From contig NZ_JOCX01000004.1 in the NCBI RefSeq assembly GCF_000717915.1, positions 301,634 to 365,633 on the forward strand: a stretch of 64,000 nucleotides of DNA, read 5' to 3'. How positions within the stretch are numbered: position 1 is the stretch's first letter; every line of letters begins with the position of its first letter. The notes under the pieces were generated by a model. That model was given only the letters and a program-made list of their open reading frames with translations, had not been told where the DNA came from and did no database searches. Both the position numbers and the translations under genes were made by a program. This stretch comes from Streptomyces sp. NRRL S-244 (GTDB lineage: Bacteria > Actinomycetota > Actinomycetes > Streptomycetales > Streptomycetaceae). Shown in pieces: positions 43,761 to 52,270 of this stretch.

Positions 43761-43991
43761 GGCGGAGCTCCTTCCAGCCTGATGGGGTGACGTGGCCGGC
43801 GGCGCTGTACCTCTCGGTCGCCACCCTGGCTGCCCCGAACACTGCCGCCGCGCACCCCGGCGCCACCAGGGAAGGAGCGGCAGCACCGACCGCCGGTCCT
43901 TCTGCGCGTTTGTCCCTATGGCGGCCCGCCCCGGCGCTGCACGCTGTGACCCATCACGGAATGACCGAACAACAAGGGGAGGGCCGGACCA
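43761..43991. promoter_or_regulatory. Divergent intergenic region, probable bidirectional promoter
   Basis: These 231 bases separate the head of the 24-kb minus-strand operon from the plus-strand mbtH-like gene. No coding frame with gene-like features is visible. Both operons should start here. I cannot identify clear -10/-35 pairs; a single ATGGGG close to the LanB side recalls the half-site found upstream of lanM. Confidence 0.45.
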
Positions 43992-44198
43992 ATGACCGCG
44001 ACCGACGACGAGAACGGCTACCGGGTCGTGCGCAACGACGAGGAGCAGTACTCCATCTGGCGTGCGGACCGGGAGCTCCCGGCCGGCTGGCACGCCGAGG
44101 GCACGGAGGGCGCCCGGCAGGAGTGCCTGGACCACATCGCCGCGGTATGGACGGACATGCGCCCGCTGAGCCTGCGCCGCCGCCTGGCCGAATCCTGA
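43992..44198 (+). CDS. mbtH: MbtH-like protein
   Basis: This 68-residue chaperone-like partner binds NRPS adenylation domains and raises their solubility or activity. Family signatures are clear: YRVVRNDEEQYSIW (N-x-E-x-Q-x-S-x-W pattern), PAGW, ECLDHI and the C-terminal WTDMRPLSLR. GGGGAGG lies upstream of the ATG. It is transcribed away from the NRPS operon head, so both can share a regulated intergenic region. It probably serves one or more of the five A domains encoded here. Confidence 0.95.
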   Translation: MTATDDENGYRVVRNDEEQYSIWRADRELPAGWHAEGTEGARQECLDHIAAVWTDMRPLSLRRRLAES

Positions 44199-44259
44199 AC
44201 GGGGCCGCGAACGCCGGTCGGCGTGGCTGAGCCGCGGGGGAACGGAGCCCCGCCGACCG

Positions 44260-45035
44260 GTGCACCTCCTGCCCGTGGAGGTGACCCGCACGGAGCGCGA
44301 CGCCCTCGGCCGGTCGGTCCGCATCACCGACCCGGTGGATCGTCTCCGAGACCGACTTCGACGGCCGCACCGTCACCTACCGGCCGGCCGTCCGCGTCGA
44401 CGCGCTCGGCGGGACCATCGCGTTCGAGCGCGACCAGCTCGGCCGGGCGATCGTCAAGGACGTCGACGGCCGGGTGACGCACTACGCGTACGACGCCGTG
44501 GGCCGCCGCACGCGCCGCACCACACCCACCGGGGGCCACCGCGTCGACTTCACCCACGACGCCGCCGGCCGTGAGCTGGCCCGCGTCTTCGGCGACGCGG
44601 TCACGGTGACCTCCGCCTGGGACGAGGCCGGACGACCGTCCGAGCAGCACATATCCGCCGGTGGGCGCGCCGTGAACACCCGGGCCTGCGCTACCGCACC
44701 GACGGCCATCTGACATCCGTCGCGGACCGGCTGGCGGGCACCCGTACGTTCGACCTCGACCTCGACCCGGCGGGCCGGGTCACCGCCGTCCACGCCCAGG
44801 GCCGGACGGAGCGGTACGCGTACGACGACGCGGGCAACGAGACCTCGGGGACCTGGCCGGACCAGCACCCGGGCGGCGAGGCCACCGGATCGCGCACGTA
44901 CACGGGCACCAGCCTCACCCGCGCCGGAAACATCCGCTTCGAGTGCGACATCCACCGATTGCCCACGAGGACATCGTGGAGGGCAAGCTTCCCAGCAAGA
45001 ACGGCTATATGGCCCCGGCCAAGCAGATCAGGTGA
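44260..45035 (+). pseudogene. Decayed RHS/YD-repeat protein remnant
   Basis: Fragments of RHS-type YD repeats are spread over different reading frames: ERDALGRSVRITDP, then YAYDAVGRRTRRTTPTG and FTHDAAGRELARVFG in a second frame, then DPAGRVTAVHAQGRTERYAYD and DDAGNETSG in a third, ending LPSKNGYMAPAKQIR with a stop. Intact RHS proteins are usually over a thousand residues and deliver C-terminal toxins. Only the last part is left here, with at least two frameshifts. I found no transposase or repeat borders. Confidence 0.75.
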
Positions 45036-45046
45036 GGCGGCTCACG

Positions 45047-45312
45047 ATGCAAATCCGGCGCAGTACCTGACCACCGCATACGCCGACCCCGACCCCGCCC
45101 CTCCGTCCCCTGCCACCCGTCGGCTGCTCACCGAGTGCCTGGATCTGGTCACCGATCCGCTGATCTACGACGTGGAGGACCGGGAGCCGGCCGCCCTGGC
45201 CCGGCTGCGGGCCGCCGACGAGGCCCTGCGCGAGCAGCGCGGGGACCGCCACCGTGCCGACGCCCTGGCCGCGATGATCGCCAACCTGGTGGACATCTAC
45301 GGGAACTGGTAA
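45047..45312 (+). pseudogene. Frameshifted small gene after the RHS remnant, possibly immunity-like
   Basis: The reading frame YLTTAYADPDPAPPSP continues to VDIYGNW and a stop, about 80 residues with an acidic, helical profile. An ATG (MQI...) with AGGTGAGG upstream would start it, but that ATG is in another frame and stops after seven codons, so one base has probably been gained or lost near 45056. A short gene straight after an RHS toxin end is usually its immunity gene. That role is inferred from position only. Confidence 0.5.
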
Positions 45313-45405
45313 CCGCACGTGCATCCTCCGACTGCTGCCGGCCGCTGCTGATCGGGGGCAATCGCGGGACACGGTGGGGGTGGGTCCGTAGGGTGGCGGG
45401 AAAGG

Positions 45406-46923
45406 ATGGGGGAGGGGTACGTGGGGGGACGGCAGTTACCCGCGCTCGCGCAGTATCGGACCGATGCGGTGACGCGGCACCTGTGCGCGGGCGCGCATCT
45501 GGACGAGGGCTTCGCCCGGGACGTGGACGTGGAGCTCACCGAGGACCGGCTGCGTGCCACCGGCCTCTCCCTCGGCATCGACCTGGTCGCGCTGGCCCGG
45601 CACGGGCGCGCCGCGGTCCGGCGGATCGACGTGCGGGACCGGCGACTGGCCTGGATCTGCGGGGTCGGGGTGTGGGCCGCCGTGCCCGTGCTGCTGTACG
45701 CGGTGGTCGGCGGCCTGTGGGGGCTCGCGTACGCGGCCGCGGGGCTCGTCGTCCTCGCGTACGCGAGCGCCTGGTGGCTGGTCCACCAGGCCGAGAGCCG
45801 GGCCCGTACCGCCGCGCTCACGGTGGAGCACGGCACGGAGCGCCCCGCCGGCCTGGCCCCGGCCGTCGAACCCGAGGTCGAGCAGCGGCTGTTGGAGCAG
45901 AAGCGGGCCAACGTGGTCCCGTACACCGCGAGTGCCGAGCGCACCAACCCGTTCGTGGGCAGCGGCTCCAAGCTCAAGGAGATGGTCTGGCAGCCCATCG
46001 ACGTCAGCCGCCCGGCCGACGACCCGGCCGGCAACGGCGCCAAACTGCCCATCAAGCCCTTCGACGCGGTCGACCTGCACACCTACGTGGCCCGCGAGAT
46101 GGAGCACATCGCCGGCCTCAAGGGCCTCCAGGTCCGCAACCGGCTCTACGTCATAGGCAATCACGTGCCGTACGTCGGCGCGGAACTGCTCCCGGACCGG
46201 CTGAAGCGGCCTCTCGCGCAGATCCCCAAGCAGCTCGTCCAGGCGGGCCTGATGCAGTCCGGCGCCGGCATGCGCACCTACCTCAGCCTGGTCCGGGCCG
46301 GTGAGGGCGGCCGCGCCATCGTCTCCATGCACCTGCGCGCCCGCCTCCACCACCCCAGCCTCACCTGGGAGGTGTCGGCGTACGGCATCCCCCCGCTCCA
46401 GGACCGCTTCGACCGGGTGAACCGGCTGCCGGTGGACGGGTTCGAGCGCTGGTGGAGCCTGGTCGCCCACGCCACCCGCACCGCCGGGCCGACGCTGCTC
46501 GGCGCCGCCTCACGCATCAACCGCCGCTCCTCGGCCCGCCGCCGGCGCGCCCGCGCCCTGGAGAAGGTACGGCGCGAGATCGACAAGCGGCACATGCTGT
46601 ACGACTACGGCGCCGTGGACAGCATCCGCGAACGGGTCGCGGACTGGGACCAGTTGGGCTACACCGAGCGCACCGACTCCCAGGACTTCCTCCAGCGCCT
46701 CCAGCAGGGCGTGCTGATAGCGACCGAGCGGTTCCTGAAGGACCACAACGTCGACACCAGCTCCTACGACCAGGCGCAGCAGGTCATCAACACCCACACC
46801 TACACCTTCCAGGGCAGTGTGCAGGCCGGTGTCATCGGCGACAACGGCACCGTCAACCACCACGGCGGACCGGGCGCCTCGCCCGGCGGACCCCAGGGCG
46901 GCCAGGGCCGCGGCGCGCCCTGA
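45406..46923 (+). CDS. Unknown membrane protein with C-terminal IGD-GT-N motif
   Basis: The product has 505 residues. Two adjacent transmembrane segments lie near residues 86-105 and 107-128 (GVWAAVPVLLYAVVGG, GLVVLAYASAWW). A long cytosolic domain with an Arg/Lys-rich helix follows (RINRRSSARRRRARALEKVR, about 370-385). A Gly-rich tail contains TYTFQGSVQAGVIGDNGTVN. The same motif appears in the next gene's product. A TTA codon at 45436-45438 (codon 11) suggests dependence on the bldA tRNA. The ATG follows AAAGG; a GTG five codons on is a possible alternative. I do not recognise the family. It may belong with the GTPase/kinase operon on the opposite strand. Confidence 0.75.
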   Translation: MGEGYVGGRQLPALAQYRTDAVTRHLCAGAHLDEGFARDVDVELTEDRLRATGLSLGIDLVALARHGRAAVRRIDVRDRRLAWICGVGVWAAVPVLLYAVVGGLWGLAYAAAGLVVLAYASAWWLVHQAESRARTAALTVEHGTERPAGLAPAVEPEVEQRLLEQKRANVVPYTASAERTNPFVGSGSKLKEMVWQPIDVSRPADDPAGNGAKLPIKPFDAVDLHTYVAREMEHIAGLKGLQVRNRLYVIGNHVPYVGAELLPDRLKRPLAQIPKQLVQAGLMQSGAGMRTYLSLVRAGEGGRAIVSMHLRARLHHPSLTWEVSAYGIPPLQDRFDRVNRLPVDGFERWWSLVAHATRTAGPTLLGAASRINRRSSARRRRARALEKVRREIDKRHMLYDYGAVDSIRERVADWDQLGYTERTDSQDFLQRLQQGVLIATERFLKDHNVDTSSYDQAQQVINTHTYTFQGSVQAGVIGDNGTVNHHGGPGASPGGPQGGQGRGAP

Positions 46924-46952
46924 CCCCACGACCAGCGGAAGCAGGAGAGCGC

Positions 46953-47279
46953 ATGGGCACCTTCAACTTCAACAAGGACGTCAACGCCGGCATCATCGGC
47001 GACCACGGCACCATCAACATCGGGCAGCAGGACACCGCCGCCGAGACCCTGCGGCTGGCCGCCGAACTCGCCCAGTGGCTCCGCGACCAGGGCGCGGCCC
47101 AGGAGCGAATCGCCGCCGCCGAGATCCTGCGCGGTGAACTGGACCAGGCCGCGCAGGAGCGGCGCGCCGCCGAGCCGGGGGTGATCCGCCGCTCCCTGGA
47201 GACCATCACCCTCGGTCTCGGCGCCGGCAGCGGCGGCCTCGCCCTCGCCCAGGAGATCGGCCGCCTCCTGGGCAACTGA
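46953..47279 (+). CDS. Small protein with N-terminal IGD-GT-N motif
   Basis: The product has 108 residues. The first 25 are TFNFNKDVNAGIIGDHGTIN, closely parallel to the tail of the preceding gene's product. An Ala/Glu/Gln-rich helical middle (about 28-75) and a C-terminal amphipathic or weakly hydrophobic segment (ITLGLGAGSGGLALAQEIG) follow. AGGAGAG four bases before the ATG fixes the start, and the 29-base gap to the upstream gene implies one transcript. Gly/Asn-rich motifs of this sort occur as adaptor or oligomerising elements in bacterial conflict-system proteins. The function here is unproven. Confidence 0.75.
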   Translation: MGTFNFNKDVNAGIIGDHGTINIGQQDTAAETLRLAAELAQWLRDQGAAQERIAAAEILRGELDQAAQERRAAEPGVIRRSLETITLGLGAGSGGLALAQEIGRLLGN

Positions 47280-47292
47280 CCCCCTCCGGACG

Positions 47293-48624
47293 CTACTTCG
47301 CCCGTACGACGGCCCGCGCGCCGCCGAAGTCCAGCTCCAGGCCCGAGCGCAGCGGTACGGTCTGGCCGGGGTCGATCCGCTGGGTGGAGCCGTCGGCGCG
47401 GGTGCCCGTCCACGTCGAGGCGGACCGGTTCGCCAGCCCGAACCGGCCCGGCTTCTGCGGGTGTTCGGTCAGCAGCGCGACCAGCGTGCCGTCGCCGTAG
47501 TCGTGCCGGGCCGGCTCCGGGGCCAGGTGGTGCGCCTGCACCCGCGAGGAGCGGTGCAGCAGGATGTGGTGCTCGGTACGCGGCGGGGGCGTGGTCAGCA
47601 CCAGCCGCGGCGGCAGCACCAGCGTGCTCCCGCAGCCCCAGCAGGTACCCGGATCGGCGGACCGGGGCTCGGTCATGTTCTGCCGCCCGCACTGCGCGCA
47701 CTCCACGACCGCGTCGAGCACCGCCCGCAGCGTGTCCCGCCACTGTGACTCCCGTACCCGCGTCGTCGGATCGTGCAGGCCCGCGGTGAAGTTCTTGGTG
47801 AACAGCTCCCGCAGCGAGTCCGGCGCCGCCGCCCAGGTGGCCAGTACGGTCGCCTGCTCGGTCGGGTCGGGCGCGTTGGACCGGTCCTGCGGGTCGAAGA
47901 CGAACAGCGGCTGCTTCCCGTACAGCTTGCGCTCCGCCGCCTCGTCGAGGCAGTGGATCGCCAACTCGCGCCGCCCCTTGAGCGGATGATGGTTCATCAG
48001 CAGCATGAACAGCAGCACCGACAGGGAGTGCAGATCGCTCTGCGTGCCGGGGGCGACCCCAGGGTCGCCGCGCACCAGCTCCGGCGCCATGAACTCCATG
48101 GTCCCCGAGATGCCGGTGCTGTCGCCCTCCACCACCGCGTTGTCGTTGTCGCAGACGAGCACGTCGCCGGTGGCCGGGTCGAAGAAGATGTTGCCCCAGG
48201 AGATGTCCCGGTACGCGATCCCGCGCGAGTGCAGGGCCTGGTAGGCCTCGACCGTGTACAGGCAGGCCTTGAGCAGGGCCCGCGTCGAGGTGCGCAGCTG
48301 CCGCCGGAACAGCAGGGGCAGGCCCTTGAACCGGTCCGGGCGGATGTCCATGAGGTACCCGAACGCGCCGCGCCCGTCGGCCACGAAGTCCAGGGGCCAC
48401 AGGAAGCGGTCGTCGTCGAAGCCGCGGCCCACCAGCTGGCGGACGATGCCCTCCTGGGCGGGGGTCGCGCAGGCCGGGTAGTACCACTTGAGCGCCTGGT
48501 ACCCGGCGGGGGTCCGCACCCGGTAGACCTCGCCCTGCCCGCCGGCCCCGAGCAGGTCGAACACCTCCACGCCCAGACCGCTGTCGGTCGTCAGCAGGGT
48601 CCCGCTGTCGAGCATGCCGCTCAT
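47293..48624 (-). CDS. Protein kinase with zinc ribbon and FHA-like tail (TerY-P triad type)
   Basis: The product has 443 residues. The kinase domain has GAGGQGEVY (glycine loop), ALKWY (lysine), AYRDISWGN (HRD variant YRD), LVCDNDNAV in place of DFG, and MEFMAPE (APE). After it come CAQCGR and CWGCG, forming a four-cysteine zinc ribbon near residue 330. A C-terminal beta-rich domain (GRFGLANRSAS, LRSGLELDFGGARAVV) follows, probably FHA-like. The ATG overlaps the stop of the PP2C gene (ATGA). Together with PP2C and the vWA protein it makes the kinase/phosphatase/vWA triad described for TerY-P systems. Confidence 0.88.
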   Translation of the reverse strand: MSGMLDSGTLLTTDSGLGVEVFDLLGAGGQGEVYRVRTPAGYQALKWYYPACATPAQEGIVRQLVGRGFDDDRFLWPLDFVADGRGAFGYLMDIRPDRFKGLPLLFRRQLRTSTRALLKACLYTVEAYQALHSRGIAYRDISWGNIFFDPATGDVLVCDNDNAVVEGDSTGISGTMEFMAPELVRGDPGVAPGTQSDLHSLSVLLFMLLMNHHPLKGRRELAIHCLDEAAERKLYGKQPLFVFDPQDRSNAPDPTEQATVLATWAAAPDSLRELFTKNFTAGLHDPTTRVRESQWRDTLRAVLDAVVECAQCGRQNMTEPRSADPGTCWGCGSTLVLPPRLVLTTPPPRTEHHILLHRSSRVQAHHLAPEPARHDYGDGTLVALLTEHPQKPGRFGLANRSASTWTGTRADGSTQRIDPGQTVPLRSGLELDFGGARAVVRAK

Positions 48625-49667
48625 TCGTCTCTCCCGTGAGGGTCGGTCGGTGGTGCCGGGTCGGTGGTCGGGGGCCCGCCGGGGTCCGGGGCGGGGGGCG
48701 CTCCCGGGGCCGCCTCCGAGGCCCGCTCCGGGGCCGCCTCCGGGGCCCGCTCCGGGGCGGCTTCCGGAGCCCACTGCGGGGCCGCCGGGGTGCCCCGGTG
48801 CCAGGCGGCCACCAGGGTGGTGTCGTCCCCCGAGTGCTGGGAGGCCCTGGCCAGCCACCGCGGGAGGACGGCCCGTACGGTGTCCGCGCCCTCCGCCGAC
48901 AGCCGGTCGTCCAGCCCGGCCATGAACTGCAGGAACCCCCGGTCCGAGGCGAAGCTCTTCGACAGCCCGTCGGTGGAGACCGCGACCAGCCGGGGCGCCC
49001 GCGAGGGGGCCGTCACCGGAGCCCAGTGCGTCCGTACGCGCAGCCACGCCTCCGGGGTGCACAGCGACTCCGTCTCGTCCCCCAGGTCCGCCTCGGCCGG
49101 CGCCAGCGGTACGGTCACCCGCCCGTCGTCGTCCACCACCGTCAGCTCGCCGTCGCCGAGCTGCCAGGCCGCGAACACCCGGGGGGTGAGCACCGCGCCG
49201 ACGAGCGTGCTCCCGTACAGCAGCACCTTGTGCTCCTCGGACAGTCCCGGCTCCTCGTGGGAGCTGGTCCGCGCCCAGTTGCCGAGCACCTTCTCCCGCC
49301 AGGCGCTGACCAGTTGGCGGGGGAACGCGTGCTCGGCGTAGTGCATCAGCCAGGCCAGGCTCGGCGGCCGCTCGTCGCCGCGCGGCTGCGCGAGCGCCCC
49401 GAACCGCCGGGCCTCCTCGACGAAGAGGTCCACGGCGAAGCGGGAGCCCAGATGGCTGCGGGCGTGCGCGGCCGAGCCGTGGCCGTCGGCCACCGCCATG
49501 ATCAGCGGCTCTTCGGCCGTGCCGCGGCCCTGGACCTCGCAGTAGTCCTGGTTGCGGGTCTTGTTCACGCCCTGGACGCTCTGGAGGAGCGTGGCCCACA
49601 GTGGCACGGGCGCCGGTCCGGGCGGTGGTACGGGCGGTGGTTCCGGTGACACGGGTCCGCTCACCAC
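48621..49667 (-). CDS. PP2C-family serine/threonine phosphatase
   Basis: The product has 348 residues. It has a Pro-rich N-terminus, then PP2C motifs: TRNQDYC, MAVADGHGSAAHA (metal-binding Asp), LVAVSTDGLSKSF and SGDDTTLVAAW. It should reverse the kinase encoded next. The last 60 residues are a Pro/Ala/Glu repeat (EAAPERAPEAAPERA type) encoded by 24-base DNA repeats. The GTG start overlaps the end of the vWA gene by seven bases. A second GTG one codon later is equally possible. Confidence 0.9.
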   Translation of the reverse strand: MVSGPVSPEPPPVPPPGPAPVPLWATLLQSVQGVNKTRNQDYCEVQGRGTAEEPLIMAVADGHGSAAHARSHLGSRFAVDLFVEEARRFGALAQPRGDERPPSLAWLMHYAEHAFPRQLVSAWREKVLGNWARTSSHEEPGLSEEHKVLLYGSTLVGAVLTPRVFAAWQLGDGELTVVDDDGRVTVPLAPAEADLGDETESLCTPEAWLRVRTHWAPVTAPSRAPRLVAVSTDGLSKSFASDRGFLQFMAGLDDRLSAEGADTVRAVLPRWLARASQHSGDDTTLVAAWHRGTPAAPQWAPEAAPERAPEAAPERASEAAPGAPPAPDPGGPPTTDPAPPTDPHGRDE

Positions 49668-50347
49668 ACGTCGTCATCGTCGTCGTCGAGCACCGGCGGG
49701 GCGTACGGTGGCTGCTTGGCGAGCGGGTCCGCCGCGCCCGCCACCATCTGCGAGGCCGCCTTGACCGCCGCCGTCGAGGCCCAGCGGATCGCCGCCGCCA
49801 GCTGCTTGGGGCTGTTCGCGTCCAGCGGCTGGAGCTCCGGATTGCCGAGGAACTCCTGGAGCACGGTGCGGTCGGCGTCCGCGCCGATCGCGATGGCCAC
49901 CCGTACGGCCTTGCGCCCCCACGGGGTCGCGTCCACCGCCCGCAGACCCGCCTTCCAGTCGTCCGTCGGCACCCCGTCGGAGACCAGCGCCAGCACCGGC
50001 TTCAGCGCCCGCTGCGGCATCGGCGGGGTGTCCAGCTCCCGGGCCACCATCTGGAGCGCCTCGCCCAGGTTGGTCATGCCGTCCACCTGGACGTCCTGCC
50101 AGGTGAAGTTCTCCACCGGCACCGGGTCCTGGTGGTGCCACCGGGCCGTGGTGGAGAACGTCATGGTGCGCAGCAGCAGTTGGGCCGCCGGATTGTCCTG
50201 CGCCACCGAGCGCATCTCCGGAACGGCTTCTCTGATCGCGTAGTTGAGCTGGCCGATCTTCTCGCCCTGCATCGAGTACGAGCAGTCGAGCAGCCAGATG
50301 AAGTGGACGGGCCGGTTCGCCATCGGCCCGCCGGGGATGTCACTCAC
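49661..50347 (-). CDS. TerY-like von Willebrand factor A (vWA) protein
   Basis: This 228-residue single vWA domain has a complete MIDAS metal site: DCSYSMQG (DxSxS) near residue 21, the threonine in GMTNLGEAL near 90, and VSDGVPTDD near 125. The C-terminus ends in a run of Asp. AAGGAG seven bases before the GTG supports the start. This arrangement is the TerY type that pairs with PP2C and a kinase in tellurite-resistance-related (Ter) systems. No TerD-like calcium-binding gene is seen in the window. Confidence 0.9.
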   Translation of the reverse strand: MSDIPGGPMANRPVHFIWLLDCSYSMQGEKIGQLNYAIREAVPEMRSVAQDNPAAQLLLRTMTFSTTARWHHQDPVPVENFTWQDVQVDGMTNLGEALQMVARELDTPPMPQRALKPVLALVSDGVPTDDWKAGLRAVDATPWGRKAVRVAIAIGADADRTVLQEFLGNPELQPLDANSPKQLAAAIRWASTAAVKAASQMVAGAADPLAKQPPYAPPVLDDDDDDVW

Positions 50348-50359
50348 CGCTAATCTCCT

Positions 50360-50488
50360 TCAACTCCCGAGCCATTGCGGTACGTACCGCACGAGCGCCG
50401 CCACCCCGGCGGCCGCCGTCATCACGACCGCGGCCACGAACAGGATCAGCATCAGCAGCCGCCCCCGTGCGATCTGCGGTGTCACCAT
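50360..50488 (-). CDS. 42-residue single-pass membrane peptide
   Basis: The gene encodes MVTPQIARGRLL, then one hydrophobic segment (LILFVAAVVMTAAAGVAALV), ending RYVPQWLGS. GAGAGGAG lies ten bases before the ATG. It fills the gap between the membrane GTPase and the vWA gene, which are otherwise tightly packed, so it is probably a real operon member. It may anchor or regulate a complex. No named family is recognised. Confidence 0.65.
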   Translation of the reverse strand: MVTPQIARGRLLMLILFVAAVVMTAAAGVAALVRYVPQWLGS

Positions 50489-50542
50489 GGGCAGTTGCTC
50501 CTCTCAGTGACTCTTGGACCCTAGCCTTCGCCCCGCCCCACG

Positions 50543-52270
50543 TCACAGGCTTGATCGATCCGGTGCCGACGGGTCGGCCGGTTCGCCGGGGCGCGTACGG
50601 CCGGTCCCGCCGGTCCCGCCGCGTGGTCGCGGCAGCCGGGGGAGCCGCGGGAGGCGGGGGAGCCGGGGCTGCCGGGCCGCGCCGGGCGCGCCGCCGGCCC
50701 GCAGGCCCGTCCGCGACAGCAGCCACAGCACCGGCTCCGCCGCCCTCCGCTGCTCGGCCACCAGGGCGCCCGCCCCGGTGGCGGCGTGGGCGCTGACCGC
50801 CCAGTAGCGGGCCGCCGCGAAATCGTGGTCCAGGGTGCGGACCAGCCCGCCGAGCTTGATCTCGCCCAGCCAGGCATCGACCGGCCCCTCCGGTCGCGGC
50901 AGCGAGCTCAGCTGGTCCAGTACGTCCCGCTTGGTCACCACCACCGCCGCCCCCAGGCGCCCCCGTCGGCCGCCGAGGCCCTGGAGCTCGCCGGTGAAGG
51001 CAGCGTACGTGTCCACCGGACCGAGGTCGGCGGGCCGGGCCGCCACCGCCAGCCTCCTGTCGCCCTCGCGCAGGGCGCGCCGTACGCCGGGCGCCGCCAG
51101 CACGTCCCAGACCAGCACCACCCCGTCGGCGTGCGCGAGGTACTGCTGGAGCCGGGTGGTGGCCGCGTCGCGCAGCGACTCGCCCATCGGGTCGTACAGG
51201 TAGAGCAGCCGCCGGCGCTTCAGCGGACCGCGCCCGCTCCCGACCAGCAGCATCAGGGCCCGGGGCTGCCCGCCCTGCGTCTTGAGCGCCCACCCCGAGG
51301 TCTCCAGCTGCCGGCCCAGGGTGTTGGCTTCGCGCCGGTCGGCGATCGAGGCGAACTCGACGGTGAGCGCCGACTCGTGCGACCAGGAGCGCAGCCCGTC
51401 GAGCATGGCCGCCATCAGCATGGTCTTCCCGGCGGAGGTGCCCCCGATCAGCGGCAGGTGCACCACCCGCGTCGTGCCCACGGCCGCCGGAAGCTCCTGA
51501 TCGCAGTGCGGGCACCGCAGGGCCAGCTTGCGTCTCCCGGCCAGAGTCGTGGTGGGCAGCGCCCGCCCGCACCGGCAGACGTGCCGCAGTGCCCCGAACC
51601 GGCCCGGCCGCAGCTCGCGGTGGGCGGCCCCGCAGCCCGGGCACAGGTGCACGGCCAGCGGGAACGGCCGGTAGCAGCCCGGGTACGGGCACTTCATGCG
51701 GATGCCGCGGGCCAGCTTCCACAGCCGCTCCGCGCTCCGCCCGCCCGCCACCCCGGCCAGGGCCACGCCCCGCACGAGCAGCAGCTGGGCGGCGAACGCC
51801 ACCGCGATGCCGAGGAGCAGGGCGGAGGCGAGCAGCGCCGACAGCAGCGCGGCCAGGGCCGTCGCCGGGGCGAGCAGCCGCAGTACGAGCCGTGCGATGA
51901 CGTTCTCGGCCCGATCGCCGGTCGACGCGTTGCGCCCGTTCAGCAGGCGGCGGCGGACGAGCTCGTCGAGCCAGTGGTGGACCAGCAGATACCACACCGT
52001 ATGCGCGGCCGTCCGGGCGGCGGCCGCCGCGTCGATCCACATCTGCCGGGCCCAGTAGGCGGGTTGTGCCGGTTCCGGACCCGTGTACGGGGAGACCCGC
52101 GGGTCGGGAGACCCGGGGACGCGCGGCCCGAACGCGGTGGCGGCCGCCCCCAGGGCCAGTGCCAGGAAACGCCACAGCCCGTACCCGAGGCAGATGACCA
52201 CCCCGATCGCCACCGTGGTCCACCCGAACGTCTTCGCGATGAGCGCCAGGTCCACGCCGCCGGAGGTCAC
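50543..52270 (-). CDS. Membrane-anchored P-loop GTPase with zinc ribbons
   Basis: The product has 575 residues. It has a transmembrane segment near residue 15-35 and a hydrophobic pair around 145-185. Two zinc ribbons follow (CPYPGCYRPF...CPGCG, CRCGR...CPHCD, about 215-280). A P-loop domain has LIGGTSAGKTMLM near 305, YLYDPMGE (Walker B) near 380 and VVTKRD as the TKxD base-recognition motif near 465. The C-terminus is Pro/Arg/Gly-rich with LPR repeats. Its GTG overlaps the stop of the GAP1-like gene (GTGA). It resembles the double-GTPase-associated modules predicted in NTP-dependent conflict systems. Confidence 0.82.
   Translation of the reverse strand: MTSGGVDLALIAKTFGWTTVAIGVVICLGYGLWRFLALALGAAATAFGPRVPGSPDPRVSPYTGPEPAQPAYWARQMWIDAAAAARTAAHTVWYLLVHHWLDELVRRRLLNGRNASTGDRAENVIARLVLRLLAPATALAALLSALLASALLLGIAVAFAAQLLLVRGVALAGVAGGRSAERLWKLARGIRMKCPYPGCYRPFPLAVHLCPGCGAAHRELRPGRFGALRHVCRCGRALPTTTLAGRRKLALRCPHCDQELPAAVGTTRVVHLPLIGGTSAGKTMLMAAMLDGLRSWSHESALTVEFASIADRREANTLGRQLETSGWALKTQGGQPRALMLLVGSGRGPLKRRRLLYLYDPMGESLRDAATTRLQQYLAHADGVVLVWDVLAAPGVRRALREGDRRLAVAARPADLGPVDTYAAFTGELQGLGGRRGRLGAAVVVTKRDVLDQLSSLPRPEGPVDAWLGEIKLGGLVRTLDHDFAAARYWAVSAHAATGAGALVAEQRRAAEPVLWLLSRTGLRAGGAPGAARQPRLPRLPRLPRLPRPRGGTGGTGRTRPGEPADPSAPDRSSL

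Noticed and set aside
43992..44198. Tiny frame dismissed as noise at first
   Set aside because: The rejection was reversed: its motif pattern identifies it as MbtH-like, and it is listed as a feature.
44260..45035. Insertion sequence at the RHS remnant
   Set aside because: No transposase, terminal inverted repeats or target duplications could be found; the YD repeats explain the region.
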